From NCBI GenBank assembly GCA_031310005.1, contig CM062387.1, forward strand, positions 1,736,001 to 1,800,000: 64,000 bases of DNA, read 5' to 3'. Below the pieces are notes generated by a model. The model did not search any database, had not been told where the DNA came from, and was given only the letters and a program-made list of their open reading frames with translations. This document shows, in pieces, positions 1 to 11,539 of the stretch. The position numbers and the translations under genes are program-made. Numbering within the stretch: the first letter of the stretch is position 1; every line of letters begins with the position of its first letter. This DNA comes from Dactylellina haptotyla (lineage: Eukaryota; Ascomycota; Orbiliomycetes; Orbiliales; Orbiliaceae).

Positions 1-15
1 ATTCCGAAAACTGAG

Positions 16-955
16 ATGAATAAGTCTTGGATATTGGCAATCTGGGTTGGCTGGAATCTCGGGGTCACAGTTGCTCAGTTGGACGCCCTTCCCCAATGCG
101 CGGTAAGTTTTAGGATTTTTTCAAAATCATCCTTCCCTAGCCTTATCCCTAGACAAAGTTGTGGTACCGACCGAAATTCTTCCCCTTAGATCTAAAATAT
201 TCGGTCAAAAACATCAAGGAAGCAGCGAAACTAACACGGCGGTATCTATCTAGCTTACGTGCGCACTAAAATCTTTGGGAAACACTGGATGCGCCCAAAC
301 AGATGTCGCTTGTGTCTGCAACGCATCGTCATTTATCGATAGCCTCGTTCCGTGTACCAGAAACGCTTGTAGTGCGAGCGAATTCGATCAAACCGTTGCA
401 GCTGCCCAAGGACTCTGTTCTTCCGCCGGTGTGGATTTAATACTTCCTAGTGGGGTTACTACCGCTATAGGTCCCACCGGAATCGCGACACTGATCCTCT
501 CGGATCCAACGCTGCTGAGCTCGACCTCCGTGTTCACCAGCAATATTCCTGCAGTAGACGTCCCTACAGTTCCAAGTGGTATTTCTGGATTCAGCTCCCG
601 AGATACCTCACAAACAAGTTCTCCACGAACGCAAACAACATCGACTAAGTCTAGCACCTCAACTCGAATTTCTACGACAAGCAGTACCTCATTTGGAACC
701 TCTACAACAAGCACGAGATCAAGTAGCACCAGTTCCCCCTCTGCAAGTACAAGTCCACAACCCGCCAATGGGTCGAAATTAGGCAGCGGGGCTATTGCTG
801 GAATTGCTGTCGGAGTAGGTGTTCCATTGTTGGCGATTTGTTTATTTGTGGGCTTTCGAATGGGGAGACAGAAGCCCGATGTGCCTGTAATTCCTATTAA
901 TAATGACCCGGAGGCGAGAGAATGGGGCGGGATCGGTCCAGATAAACATCAATAG
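16..955 (+). CDS. CFEM-domain single-pass membrane protein
   Basis: Two exons, 16-102 and 254-955 (262 aa). The 151-base intron starts GTAAGT, ends CTATCTAG and has a CTAAC branch site near 231. The join restores the CFEM start LPQCALTCALKSLG. Signal peptide about residues 1-21. The CFEM domain (about 25-85) has all eight cysteines in family spacing, including the ACVC pair and the Asp before it (TD). A Ser/Thr-rich linker follows (about 140-200), then one membrane helix (about 208-230), RMGRQK and a short cytosolic tail. CFEM proteins bind heme or act at the cell wall or as surface receptors. The real helix with a charged tail suggests a transmembrane rather than GPI-anchored form. The ligand cannot be told from sequence. 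The ATG at 16 is the first in frame and gives the signal peptide; an exon further upstream, outside the window, cannot be excluded. Confidence 0.88.
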
Positions 956-1711
956 CTCGGAATATGGTCATAATATTTCTAGGGTGGACTGATTGTATTA
1001 TCTTGTATTAAGCGTGAGAAACTCTCCCCGCTTAGCTGATTAATTCGTTGGTTCCTGCCAAGTATGCGCCATTTTGGCCGAGCCGGCTGTCTGCATGCAT
1101 CGAAGATCCCCGGTCTGCGTTGACATGGCCGTCGACACATGTCTCAAACCTTTCCGCATCCCTGGGAGGATCAGCGATATCTATCGTACGGAGGCGGAAA
1201 GAAATAACTTCGAGAACTTCTTTCTGTTATGTCATGCATGCACGATTATGCGTTCGTAGAGGTCTACTTCGATGAGGTGGAACGGGTCCGAGCAACTGTT
1301 GACCCCTTAGTATGCAAGCTGTGTCTTGAATTCGCAATCCTGAAAAAATATTATTGTATCGATTGTCTAATGAAATCTTGGAATCTCAGTATATGCATAT
1401 GCATATTTGTCTTACCTTGTTCGTGTAGAAAGTGCTATTGGGTAGGCTTTTAGAGCGGTGAGGGGTGAGATACGTCATATCAGGGCTGCTCCCGTCACTG
1501 GAGAACATATATACTTACCGGAGCATCCGCATACTCTTACTCACATCCTCTTACCCCTCCATGATCAAACATCCTTGCCTCTTACTTTGTGCTCCCCTCA
1601 ATAGATAATTAAATTAAATTACCTTGTATGAAAATCACAGGTGCTGAATTGGCGAACCTAGCTAATTTCTCCACAGTTAGCACTGCAACACATCATTGTC
1701 CGAATTCCGCA
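956..1711. other. intergenic, promoter of the glutamate decarboxylase gene
   Basis: No credible gene; the open frames here are under 80 codons and unlike proteins. A TATA-like CATATATAC lies at 1506-1514 and is followed by a pyrimidine-rich stretch (about 1525-1600), the usual layout of an ascomycete core promoter, about 200 bases before the downstream ATG. Confidence 0.5.
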
Positions 1712-3666
1712 ATGGCTCTGGCACGACATGTACGTATTCACTCTAACGCAGAATCTATTCCATAAAATAATGCAGCCGGAAATTCGAGGGAAAGCACATA
1801 CAATCTAGAAGATTAACTAGCGATTTGCATTTTCAAAACGTCTAAAAGCAATGAGCTAATATTGAACACCTAACGACGTATACGCAGGTCAACCCCGACG
1901 AAATTGTCGCAGGACTCCAAAATCTGCATATGAGCGAGGCCGGCCAAAAACGGGTTCATACTCGCGGTGGCACTTCCCATATCACTCCGTACACTACTCG
2001 GTACAATAGCCAGCAGGAGATTCCCAAGTTCAAAATTTCCCAGGATGGTGCGCCGGCCGACGCGGTGCATCAAATGCTTAAGGATGAGTTAGATCTGGAC
2101 GGCCGGCCGAATTTGAATCTAGCCAGGTATTTATCTCATAGAAATAATTTCTTTCTATTTGTGAGACATATGGTTATTGACATGTTTATAGCTTTGTTGG
2201 TACGTACATGGAGTCACAAGCGGAGCAGCTCATCATGGAAAATATATCCAAGAATCTGTCGGATGTCGATGAGTACCCTGCCATGATGAACATGCATGCC
2301 CGTTGCGTCAGCATAATCGCAAATCTATGGGGAGCCCAGGACGGTGAAAAGGCAATCGGTTCAGCTACAACGGGTTCCTCGGAGGCGATCCATCTAGGTG
2401 GCTTGGCCATGAAACGGCGTTGGCAAGAAAAGCGTATGGCAGCCGGTAAAGACACTTTGAAACCAAATATTATAATGGGAGCGAACGCTCAGGTGGCTCT
2501 CGAGAAGTTTGCGCGGTACTTCGAGGTGGAAGCGCGGATACTGCCCGTATCCCAGAAGAGTAATTTTCGCCTAGACCCAGAACTAGTTAAGAAGAATATC
2601 GATGAGAATACCATCGGTGTGTTTGTGATATTGGGTAGCACGTATACTGGACACTATGAGCCGGTAGAGGAGATATCAAATATTCTCGACGCCTATGAGA
2701 AGGAAACTGGGGTGGATATTCCGATACACGTGGATGCGGCTAGTGGAGGGTTTATCGCACCATTCACCTACGCTCAAGCTGGAGGGACTAAATGGTAGTA
2801 GATCTAGAATTCAGTGTCGGGCTTTTCGATTGATAACGCTAATACGGTTTGCATTTAGGAACTTTGAACTCTCACGAGTCAAATCAATTAACACATCAGG
2901 TCACAAGTTCGGCTTGGTATACGCTGGTGTCGGTTGGATTATTTGGCGTGACGAGCAGTATCTGCCTAAACATCTGGTATTCGAGTTACACTACCTAGGA
3001 GGCACAGAGGAGTCCTACACATTAAATTTCTCCCGTCCGGGTGCACAGATCATTGCGCAGTACTACAATCTGATCCACCTCGGCTTCAACGGGTACCGCC
3101 AGATCATGGAGAACTGCCTGGCCAACGCGCGACTACTTTCAAAGTCTCTCGAGGCTACGGGGTGGTATACCTGTGTATCAGATATTCACCGACCAAAAGG
3201 AGAATTTACGTCCAAAGGGATAACTTCTGGATTATTCAATAAACAAGAAGAGTCGTCCGCGGATTATAACGCAGGTCTACCAGTGGTCGCCTTCCGTTTC
3301 AGCGACGAATTTAAGAAACAATTCTCGCATATCAAGCAAGAGTCTGTCTCGAACCTACTACGTGCTAAGCAATATATCATTCCGAACTACCCGCTTCCGC
3401 CGAACGAAGACAAGATCGAAATATTGCGTGTAGTGGTCCGCGAAAGCATGTCATTTGATCTTTTAGATAAGCTGATCGCAGATATATGCTCGGTCACAGA
3501 GTACTTGATCAATAATGACCAGTCGGATCTGGCATTCTTATACACCGCCGCCAATCAAGGGGTAGAGAAAGAGCATTCAAGTCAGGGAACGAAACGACAT
3601 AAGCATGGAACTGGGAAAGGAGGACGGAGACCCATGGGAGAGGGTGTCCACAGAAGCGTGTGCTAA
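1712..3666 (+). CDS. GAD1: glutamate decarboxylase (PLP-dependent, GABA shunt)
   Basis: Four exons: 1712-1729, 1888-2126, 2192-2794, 2859-3666 (555 aa). All joins keep frame; exon 1 encodes only six residues (MALARH). The enzyme decarboxylates L-glutamate to GABA and CO2 in the cytosol. The PLP sites are visible: HVDAASGGF with Asp267 for the pyridine nitrogen, and NTSGHKFG with Lys303 as the Schiff-base lysine. TGSSEAIHLGG and the NFSRPGAQIIAQYY segment are also typical of GadA/GadB-type enzymes. The C-terminal tail (about the last 30 residues) is basic and ends in VHRSVC, unlike the calmodulin-binding tail of plant GAD as far as I can see. Length fits fungal GAD (500-580 aa). In fungi the enzyme feeds the GABA shunt and acid or oxidative stress tolerance. 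The least certain point is exon 1, because it is so short; starting at the internal Met (1930) would lose 20 residues. Confidence 0.93.
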
Positions 3667-3890
3667 TACATATGTATCGACTGATTTATCACGTTAATCG
3701 CGTCCAACAGCAGAGCACGAATTATGCAGTAACGAAAGTATAGTTGAAAATTTAATAAAATATCATTTGAAATATATATAAATCTATAAAGTCTATCATT
3801 AAAAACAGTATACAGATAACTCCAGCCCAGCTTGTCTTGATTCTGCCAGCTTGATCGCCAGGAAAAGCTGTCCAAGGAGAATGTTATTAT

Positions 3891-4394
3891 TTAAACGGTA
3901 CCCGCCATAGCTCTGCTAATAGCATCGGCAATTGAGCTGAGGATTGACGAGTCTCCAACAGCCTCACCAACAGCCTCTCCCTTAGCCGTGAGATCGTCCA
4001 ACACGAGATCCTTGGCGACAGTCACAACAGCGTGTGGGAAGTCCATAACAGCAGTCCCAAGTGTCACTCCCATCTCCTCGAGGAGTGGTCCGATAGGCAT
4101 CTTCTTTCCGCCTTTAGTGCCAGACTCAATCTTAGCGACATTGGGGAAGGCCTTCTCAAGGTAAGCCTCCATTTTTTCGACGGTCTCATCGGAGAGCTCG
4201 CATTTGTGCTCCTTCTTGACGGCTTTGCACACGCCCTTTAGAATGATGGTGCCTGCGGAGTTGGCCCGGCCGATGCCGGTCATGATTGGGTCCTCACCGC
4301 GGGAAGCGAGGCCGACTGGGCTGTTGATGGCTGGGAGGGCTGCGACGGTGGCAGCGGTGGCGACGAAGAGAGCGGTGAGCTTGAAGAGTTGCAT
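3891..4394 (-). CDS. small secreted protein, unknown function
   Basis: Single exon, 167 aa, convergent with the decarboxylase gene. A clear signal peptide (about 1-20, cleavage after ALP or VAA) is followed by a possible processing site (ASRGEDP). The mature part is Lys/Glu/Gly-rich, with only two cysteines (GVCKAVKKEHKC), which may pair, and a C-terminal region with repeated AVGEAVGD-like helices. No enzyme motif is seen and I do not recognise the family. The features fit a small secreted protein or effector candidate, but an abundant cell-wall or stress protein is equally possible. A TATA-like element lies about 160 bases upstream and direct repeats beyond it. Confidence 0.75.
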   Translation of the reverse strand: MQLFKLTALFVATAATVAALPAINSPVGLASRGEDPIMTGIGRANSAGTIILKGVCKAVKKEHKCELSDETVEKMEAYLEKAFPNVAKIESGTKGGKKMPIGPLLEEMGVTLGTAVMDFPHAVVTVAKDLVLDDLTAKGEAVGEAVGDSSILSSIADAISRAMAGTV

Positions 4395-4550
4395 CTTGTT
4401 TGATGTTAGGTTTATATATTTGGATATATTGTTAAAAAAAGATAGTGAAAGAAAGACTTGGTGAGGTAAAAGATTGCGTAGATTATCGGTGTTTAGCTTG
4501 AATGCTGATGGTGGTGGTGGAAAGGAAGTCTTCTAGAAGAGCAGATGGGA

Positions 4551-4560
4551 TGTATTTATA
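4551..4560 (-). promoter_or_regulatory. TATA-like element of the small secreted protein gene
   Basis: Read on the minus strand this is TATAAATACA, about 160 bases upstream of the ATG at 4394. TTCTAGAA (4531-4538), a partial heat-shock-element-like palindrome, sits between it and the gene. Confidence 0.45.
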
Positions 4561-4610
4561 GATTAAAATCGTAAACTATCTCACGATGAAGTTCTTATTG
4601 CTGCAGTACA

Positions 4611-4638
4611 CCATCTAGAGCCCTTCCATCTAGAGCCC
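4611..4638. repeat. 13-base direct repeat in promoter
   Basis: CCATCTAGAGCCC occurs at 4611-4623 and again at 4626-4638 (period 15), upstream of the secreted protein gene. It could be a doubled regulator site. Confidence 0.7.
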
Positions 4639-6864
4639 AAAGGAACCTTGAAGGGTCTCTAGAAACGGAGAAATTGGCTCGAACAGGCAGGACGAAAGAT
4701 GATGTCTGACTGTCTGTGGAACTAAAGGGCCATCAACGGAATAGATGCAATTACAAGTTAGTATAGAAATATTTCCCCTATGTTAATCCCATATTACGAC
4801 AAAAATTCACTCCTTCGAATCGAATACGTATATACACAGGTACCGGTCAAATTTGGACTAGTCGGTTCCGATGGTGTGGTTGTTTTGACCCAAAACGCCC
4901 CCAAGGTGTGGCAAGTGCTCAGGTGCCCTGAACCCAAGGTGAGGGAACCGATATCGTAGATCTACTATCTGAGGTTTCTTTACTCAAATTGGAATCTGAT
5001 AAGTAGAATAGTAGAAGCTTGGCTATTTCAAGAATGCTTAAGGGAGCTGACAGACGTACAACCCCCAAAACAACGTTGAACGCTCTTAACTCCCACCAAA
5101 AGAGAGAGACAACACTACCAACACAATTTAACACTTGCTACGAACGCTCAGGACAACCCAAGGAACGACCAAACAGTTCTGAAATCGATATCTTGGTATC
5201 GTTTCTGAGTCTCGCATTGTAAGGCCTACCGAGAGAGAACTTCCAGCTTTATCTTTCTCTCTATATCCTGCTTAAAGATTAGATGGTTGAGGTCGCGCAT
5301 TGACTACCTGCTTGGCTTTAAGCTTGAGCATCATGAAAGACGCTATTTTAGTTCCACCTTGGCTGAGGGGTTACTGTACAGGGTTAGACCAAATCCCAGA
5401 GCACAACCCCCAGAAAACTCGTAACCCGAGATAGAAAAGCGGGAGAAAATTCTAGTGTGATATGAGACTTGTCGAGTCTTGTTAGAGGCGTCGCATCATT
5501 CGCAGCTAGTTGCCTGAAACTGCTTGGGGAAGAAGTTTTCGAGCATCCTTCTAACCATCTCCAATTATTAACACGAGCCCTAGAGCAACAGAGTATCTTA
5601 GCATCTAAAATCTCATTCCATATCTATATTCTAGATTATGAGGAAGTACTTGTAATATTTTACAGCTCGGAGGACATATTTATACAGCCCGCCCTAACTT
5701 TGAAACCCTACTTGTCAGATGTCGTTCATTGTACGACAGCTGACTCTAAATTGACATAACTCTCCGGTTATCAAGGATCGGAATATACTTTATTAAGAAA
5801 TTATTTTAAGAGTAAGAAGAAGAATTAAAACTAAGGATTACGGTAAGAGCTCGTGCTGAAGGCTAGAGGTGATACACAATGCAAATGGCAATGGAACTTG
5901 ACCATATTATGGTGAGATAAATGTCAATAAAAATACCACTGCTCTTCTCCTATGTACCCTCTACTTGACTGAAGCTGCGACTATAGTGGCGAATATTTAA
6001 CTCGTCGTTCTTCGTAACTGCCTTTTATAGAACATGTGAAAGGATCCGTCTGCTTGCGATTCCCTTGTCTCAACTTTGGGGACTGTGGGGTAAAGGGCCT
6101 CGTTGGCCCACGTACTATGTTTTCTTGTGAGCTAATGCATACCATATTTGTAACTATTTTCCCGATTAGTGATAACGAAGCGCCTACGCGTGCAGGCGTG
6201 CGTGTATTCGCTCGTGTGATAGCAATAAGACTGCCGTTTTGGATTCAGAAGGATCCAGTCGCGCAATCGAATCATAATTAGTATCGTGTAACCGTCGCGT
6301 CTCGCAGAAAACAGGATCCTGCTGCGCTTGCCGTGCTGCAAAATAGCCGGTTGGATCCTGATATTATCATGATAGCGAAGAAGTATTTAAGGCGTATCGA
6401 TTATCTCGTTTGTCGGATTCCGAAAGTGGGAAGCTAATTGCGTTCGCCAACCTGCGAGAGCGTGCGCCACCTCCATTTCGCCTTCTGCGTTGTTTTGTTT
6501 TCTTACCCCAGACTTTGACTTTCCACCCGCGTCATCCTCATCTCATCAACATCAACCGCATTTAACGACAAGACCCCATTGCCTATTCATATCGCCTAGC
6601 AGCGCTGGCCGTCCGATTCAGCATATTTTAGTTCTTGAAACACTCCAGCCTATCTAAAAGTCGACAAGAAGATATCAAACCCGTCTTATACCTTGTTGCA
6701 ATATCGCGCATTCGTATCGTTGCAATATCGCGCATATTTCATGGATACCAACCTCCTATCTACGTAAAAAATAAATTCCTACGACGAAGATAATTAGTAA
6801 ATTCGATACCACTCGGCGAGATAATCAATCAATCGTTTAACCGGACGAATCTCCCTCAAGGAAA
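4639..6864. other. gene-free intergenic stretch (2.2 kb)
   Basis: No protein-like open frame. The last 400 bases (about 6470-6864) are pyrimidine-rich and then ACG/AT-rich, and probably hold the promoter and 5' leader of the AT-hook gene. GGATCC occurs four times between 6040 and 6360 with loosely similar flanks. Nothing else is recognised. Confidence 0.5.
6695..6735. repeat. 17-base direct repeat in 5' leader of the AT-hook gene
   Basis: GTTGCAATATCGCGCAT occurs at 6695-6711 and 6719-6735 (period 24), 130-170 bases before the ATG. Each copy contains the palindromic core CGCG. It may be a paired binding site or a leader element. Confidence 0.75.
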
Positions 6865-9347
6865 ATGGCGAAGACCAGAGGAACGGGTACCACCACCCGT
6901 TCGCAGCCTAAACCGGACTACACGGCACATATTAGAAAGCGCAAGACGACAGACGGCTCTGGTGACGGTGTCTCTAAATCCAAACCGAAGCCGAAAACAT
7001 CTCCTAAACCAGCTGGCTCAACGGGTAGGCCCCGCGGGCGCCCTCCAAAGGATCCCAATGCTGCTGCTGCAAAGGTAGCCACTGCTAAAGCTAAAGTCGC
7101 TACGAAGGCTAAAGCGGTAACAAAGAGCGTGGGTACTCCCGCAGGGGCAAAGCGCCGAGGAAGGCCACCAAAAAATGCATCAGCCGGAACAACAGCGCCG
7201 AAAAGCAAAATTATCGCAAATGCAATCAAGGCCGCTACAGAGGATACTGCCGCTAAAGATAAACCTGCCGCACCCGCCAAAAGAGGTCGACAACCAAAGA
7301 AAGTTGAAGAAACACCAGTCGAGTCGTCAAAGACCGGTGCAAAGAGAGGGAGAAAACCTAAGAATGTAGAGAAGGTGGAGGAGCCGGAGCCGGTCCCGGC
7401 CACTGTGGAGGTCGAGAAGCCAGCTCGAAAGCAGGCGACCAAAGCATCTAAGACCAAGGAAGAGCCAGCCCCGGACCCGCCAAAGACTGAAAAGACACCA
7501 CGGAAACGAGCATCGAAGGTCGCCGAGAAGGAGGCAGTCGAAGAAAAGGCCCCAGAGCCAGCTCCAACTACAAAAGCACCTCGTAAGCGTCAATCGAAGG
7601 CTGCGGAAACCGAGGAGGAGGAGGAACCAATTCCAGAGTCACCAAAGACAGAGAAGAAAACACCACGATCTAAAGCAACCCCGAAATCTGAGCCAAAACC
7701 AAAAGCTACACCAAAAAGTGCACCAAGAGTAACACCAAGAGGGAAGGGCAAAGCTGTTGAAGATGAGGTTGCCCCAGAGCAGGAAGTTGCTCCCGCGGCG
7801 GACCCTATGGAAATTGACGAGCCTGCGGAGGATATCATTGAAACTCCTGTTTCGAAACCAGATCCCAAGCCTTCCAAGACCCCATCCTCGCGAGCAAAGA
7901 AGGAAACCAAAACCTCAGCCAAAGCACCTTCAAAAACTCCTGCTAAGTCAACTACTAAGACCCCAGCTAAAACACCAGCTAAATCTACATCGAAGACACC
8001 TGCGCGGTCCACTAAGAAAGTCGCGGAAACATCGACTGTTACTGGAAAGCGCAAAGCCGTTGATGAGCCAGAAGTTGAAGAGGCATCAAAGCCAGCAGAA
8101 CCTCAAAGCTCATCACCAATTACTTCTCGTCCACCACCGGCGACAACCCCTCCACCCAAGTCGCAGACACCCGCACAAACCCCAAAGCGCACACCTAGAC
8201 AGACTCCGAAGCAGACTCCAAATCGAACACCGAAGCAGACTCCGAAGCAAACTCCCAAATCAGTAAAGCATCCTCAAACCGTCCCCAAGCCATCAACTAC
8301 CAAAGAAACCACAACAGCGTCGGCCAAACGTGCTCGCACCGAAGAACGAGACCTTTCCATCAAAGATGCGACCCCTTCTAAGCGTGCCAGAACGGAAGAG
8401 CGCCAACTCCCACCCCAAGCTTCCACTTCATCCTCCTCCTCCCCGCCAGTCCTCGAAAAGGGCATCCTCTGGTTCTTCACCCGTCCCAAAGTCACCCTCG
8501 ACGGCCCGGCCACTAGTCTCGACGACATGCAACGAAGCTACATGGTCATGAAACCTCTCACCTCCCACCTTACCAACGGCTCCACTTCCATCGCAAAGGA
8601 TGGCAACCTGCGCATGATCGAAATCCCGAAGAAGAAATTCCTCGGCGCCGGCGGCCGCCTGCTCACTTTCGTCGCTAAATCCGCCGCTTCGCTCTCAGAC
8701 GTCAAATCCATCCTCTCGGAAGAAAAATATACCACCAAAACCCTCGGCGAACGCACAAACCCGGCCGCTTTACCCCTCGCTACGGCCGTGTACGCCATCA
8801 GCCAGAGTAAAGGCAACACTCCGAGCCAGGATACCAGTCACTTCAATTACATCACCGTCCGGACGAGCGAGGAGACCGGGTTGACGGAAATACAGAAGGA
8901 ATTCGGATTATCCGAACAGGGAGGATTCATCGTGAACGTGAGAAATCCCAAATTCGCGGCGCCGCAGGGTATGGGGAATATCGGGAAAGAACCAGAGTAT
9001 AGCGATGAGTAAGTCATTGAAGCCATCCACCCAACCTATGTAAAAAGTCATATGTTCTCAATGCTAACTTGTGCGTGCGCTTTTTTCGTAGAATTAAATC
9101 TGCATTCGGAGACTACCGCTGGAATGCGCTCGATCCTAAACATCTAGAATACACCGGTGCAGAACTGCTGTTCATCGGCGAGAAAGGGGACGCCGTCGCG
9201 CCAGAAGAATTACTGGAGCTCGCGGCAGAGGACGAAGCGAGGATTAGCGAGATCAGCGGCGGGAAGAGAGACGACGACGGGATTTTTAAGGATTTAGAGT
9301 TGCAGAAGGAGGGATGGGGGAGCGAGATGCTAGTGGGCTGGGATTAG
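6865..9347 (+). CDS. AT-hook nuclear protein, Lys/Pro/Thr-rich with conserved C-terminal domain
   Basis: Two exons, 6865-9008 and 9092-9347 (799 aa); the 83-base intron has branch site TGCTAAC (9062-9068). The N-terminal two thirds is disordered and basic, with AT-hook-like cores RPRGRPPK, KRRGRPPKN, KRGRQPKK and KRGRKPKN in the first 170 residues. It then has Lys-Thr-Pro-Ala repeats (about 350-390) and K/R-Q-T-P repeats (about 433-466), reminiscent of minor-groove-binding SPKK-type tails. The C-terminal 240 residues are ordered (ILWFFTRPKV, SLDDMQRSYMVMKP, FGDYRWNALDPKHLEY). From memory this resembles a fungal family labelled 'BTB domain transcription factor', but I see no BTB fold signature, so I do not adopt that name. 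Likely a chromatin-associated protein binding AT-rich DNA. The start has a good context (GAAAATGGCG). Confidence 0.85.
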
Positions 9348-9834
9348 TTGGTGTTCAGAGTGATATAAAACGGTGAGTATTGCTATGGATCTCCTTTTTT
9401 ATTATTACAAATGTTTATATGGCGGGTATCTTGCGTTTCGGTTGTATCATTATTATCGCTCCCAGTTGCGTTATCTATGTATGCGATTTTCTGGTCTTGA
9501 AGTCTGTTCATCGGGTGGGTTTATCTTATTTCGCAAAAAATTGACGGTCACGATTTTCACTGGATTTCTGCTGGAGGAAAGGATATCAAATGTAATGACT
9601 TACCTTGAAGATGTGTACATTATATCACATACCAGCGATTGTCTTTAAAACACATATTATTTACTGCTACGAATCTCTCATCCCCTCAGGAAAATATATT
9701 GCATAAAATATCGCTTGCAATTAAATCGTCTACGCTGCTACTGCTTGGAAATTCTTATCCCGCGAAAATACGAAATAAGTACTCCGAATTCCAAAAAAGT
9801 GTATATATAAACAATTGGGTTTGTATCTTCTTTT
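9348..9834. other. intergenic between convergent 3' ends
   Basis: The AT-hook gene and RPN12 converge here. The sequence is AT-rich (about 9390-9830) with no protein-like frame; it is probably the two 3' untranslated regions. Confidence 0.5.
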
Positions 9835-10821
9835 CTACACGATTTGCTCCAACTCGTTTGCATAACCGATGGTGTTCTCGATGATAGCACCGCTGTGGAT
9901 CGCACTCTTCGCCGCAGCTACGGACGCGGTATCCGGCACATCCGCGGCATCGTACTCGTCTTCCGGTGGGAAATATATTCTGCCGTCTTTGACTTCCCAG
10001 TCTCTCTGTATTCATCGATTCGGTTAGCATCGCAATAACATGATGTCTGGTTTTGATGGTTTAGGAAATACGTACCTCTCTGGAGAATTGTAGTACTTCC
10101 TTCTCGGTATCGAGGAATAACAGGTTCTTCGCGTTCGAGATCGGTAGAGACGGGTATGCCCTCTGCGCGGATGTGGCGATTTCCTGGCGGAGAGTCGATA
10201 CCAGGATCTGTAAAACAATTTCGTTAGTTATCGTTCCACATTTACATGTCAATGTATATATAGGTTTAGTAGGAAGGGTACCTTTGTGAAGACGTCAAAT
10301 TCCTCAGTGGGAGTTTTGCTCTTCCTTGTCGCCTCCCAGACTTTATCGTAGCTGCCTTCCATCAACCATCTTTCCAAGGTCACCGGGTATCGGACGTATT
10401 CCCCCCATTGCCAGCCGTTCTCGCTGTCTCCTTTGCCTTCCTGATTCAGCACTTCCAGCGCGGTGTGGAAGCCGCCGGCGTCACCCTGCGAGAGAAGGAA
10501 TAGGAGGTAGAGGCCTAATATCTTGGCTTCCTGTTGGGAGGGCTTGATCAGGTTTGCGGGGACTTTGTAGAACGGTTGGAGGTAGTTGTAGTAGCGGTTG
10601 AAGGACTCGGTGTCGGAGAGGTAGATGGAGGTTAGGGCACCGATTTCGAGGATTTCACGGGCCTGGAGGAGGAGTTGAGGCGGGGTTGATGTGGAGGGGA
10701 TTAGAACACCTGCTTTAAGGAGGGCGAGTTTGGCGGTGGCGAGGAGTGGGAGGGTGGCAGTGTGGGTCCGCGCGGTGAAGGAGGAGATTAGCTTTGTGTG
10801 TAAGGTTGGGATGTCGGACAT
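9835..10821 (-). CDS. RPN12: 26S proteasome regulatory (lid) subunit RPN12
   Basis: Three exons on the minus strand: 10821-10282, 10207-10076, 10005-9835 (280 aa from the ATG at 10821). All introns are phase 0. It matches the Rpn12/PSMD8 family: YDKVWEATRKSKTPTEEFDVF, then ILVSTLRQEIATSAQRAYPS, LPISNAKNLLF and the C-terminal DGRIYFPPED and IENTIGYANELEQIV. The protein is the PCI-type lid subunit that completes lid-base joining of the 26S proteasome. The start at 10821 has context CACAATGTC, gives the family's usual length (about 270-280 aa) and lies where homologues begin. The frame stays open for 191 more codons upstream to 11394 (see next entry), so a longer form of 471 aa is possible. Confidence 0.9.
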
Positions 10822-11394
10822 TGTGACGGTGACAGGGGGGAGAGGTGGGAGGTGAGAGAGGTACGGTTGCCGTCGGTTGATAGGTGGTGGTGGTAGTGGT
10901 GGGTTTGGAGATGGAGTGCGAACCGGCTCTGGAGTTGCTGGAGGGGTGGGTAGTTGGATTGGTATCGGAGATATAACGGGAGGAGGTGTAGCTGGAGGCG
11001 ATATGAGTGGAGGAGCCGGTGGAGGAGCTTGAGATGATGTGGTCGGAGGGGGGGAAGGGGGAGAAGGAGCTGGGTCTTGAGGTTCTGGTGATGACGAAGC
11101 TTCCGGAGTAGCTTGGTCTTTAGCTGGCGGCGGCTTCGGCGAAGTTGGGGCTGGTAACGCCGGCCTGAAGTACTGGAAGCCGAAGAATCTCGCAAACGGC
11201 CAGTAGGATGAGGATTTGGGCTTGACCGAAGACGAAGTCGATGGCGAGGTCGATGAAGCTGAAGCGGAAGGTGGAGATGCGGATGGAGAAGGAGAAGGTT
11301 GAGGAGCAGCTGGCTGGGCGAAGGAAGCGAAGACGCGTTTGGCCAGCCACCGCCACTTCAACACTTTCAGCACCGCCTCCGCCATGTTGTGCAA
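10822..11394 (-). other. in-frame Pro/Ser-rich extension upstream of RPN12 (leader or N-terminal extension)
   Basis: The RPN12 frame is open without a stop from the ATG at 11394. It would encode 191 residues: a basic amphipathic start (AEAVLKVLKWRWLAKRVFASF), then Pro/Ser/Thr-rich low complexity. On the minus strand the DNA just before 10821 is strongly pyrimidine-rich, as in fungal core promoters, and such DNA is naturally poor in stops. I therefore favour a leader, but the ordered first 26 residues and an aromatic patch (YWPFARFFGFQYF) argue that it may be translated. Confidence 0.5.
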
Positions 11395-11539
11395 GTAAAT
11401 ATACTAGGAGAACGAGAACGATAAAGATAAAAGATATATTCGAACACTACAGCATTATACACAAAGGACCGAGTTGAACGCCGGGAAGGAGATTAAAGAC
11501 AGAAGGTTATTATCAAAGACAGAAGACTGCTTTGCACAG

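Noticed and set aside
7590-8054. 154-codon minus-strand frame inside the AT-hook gene
   Set aside because: Shadow of a Lys/Pro/Thr-rich reading frame; its composition (Val/Gly/Ser/Ala) follows from the opposite strand.
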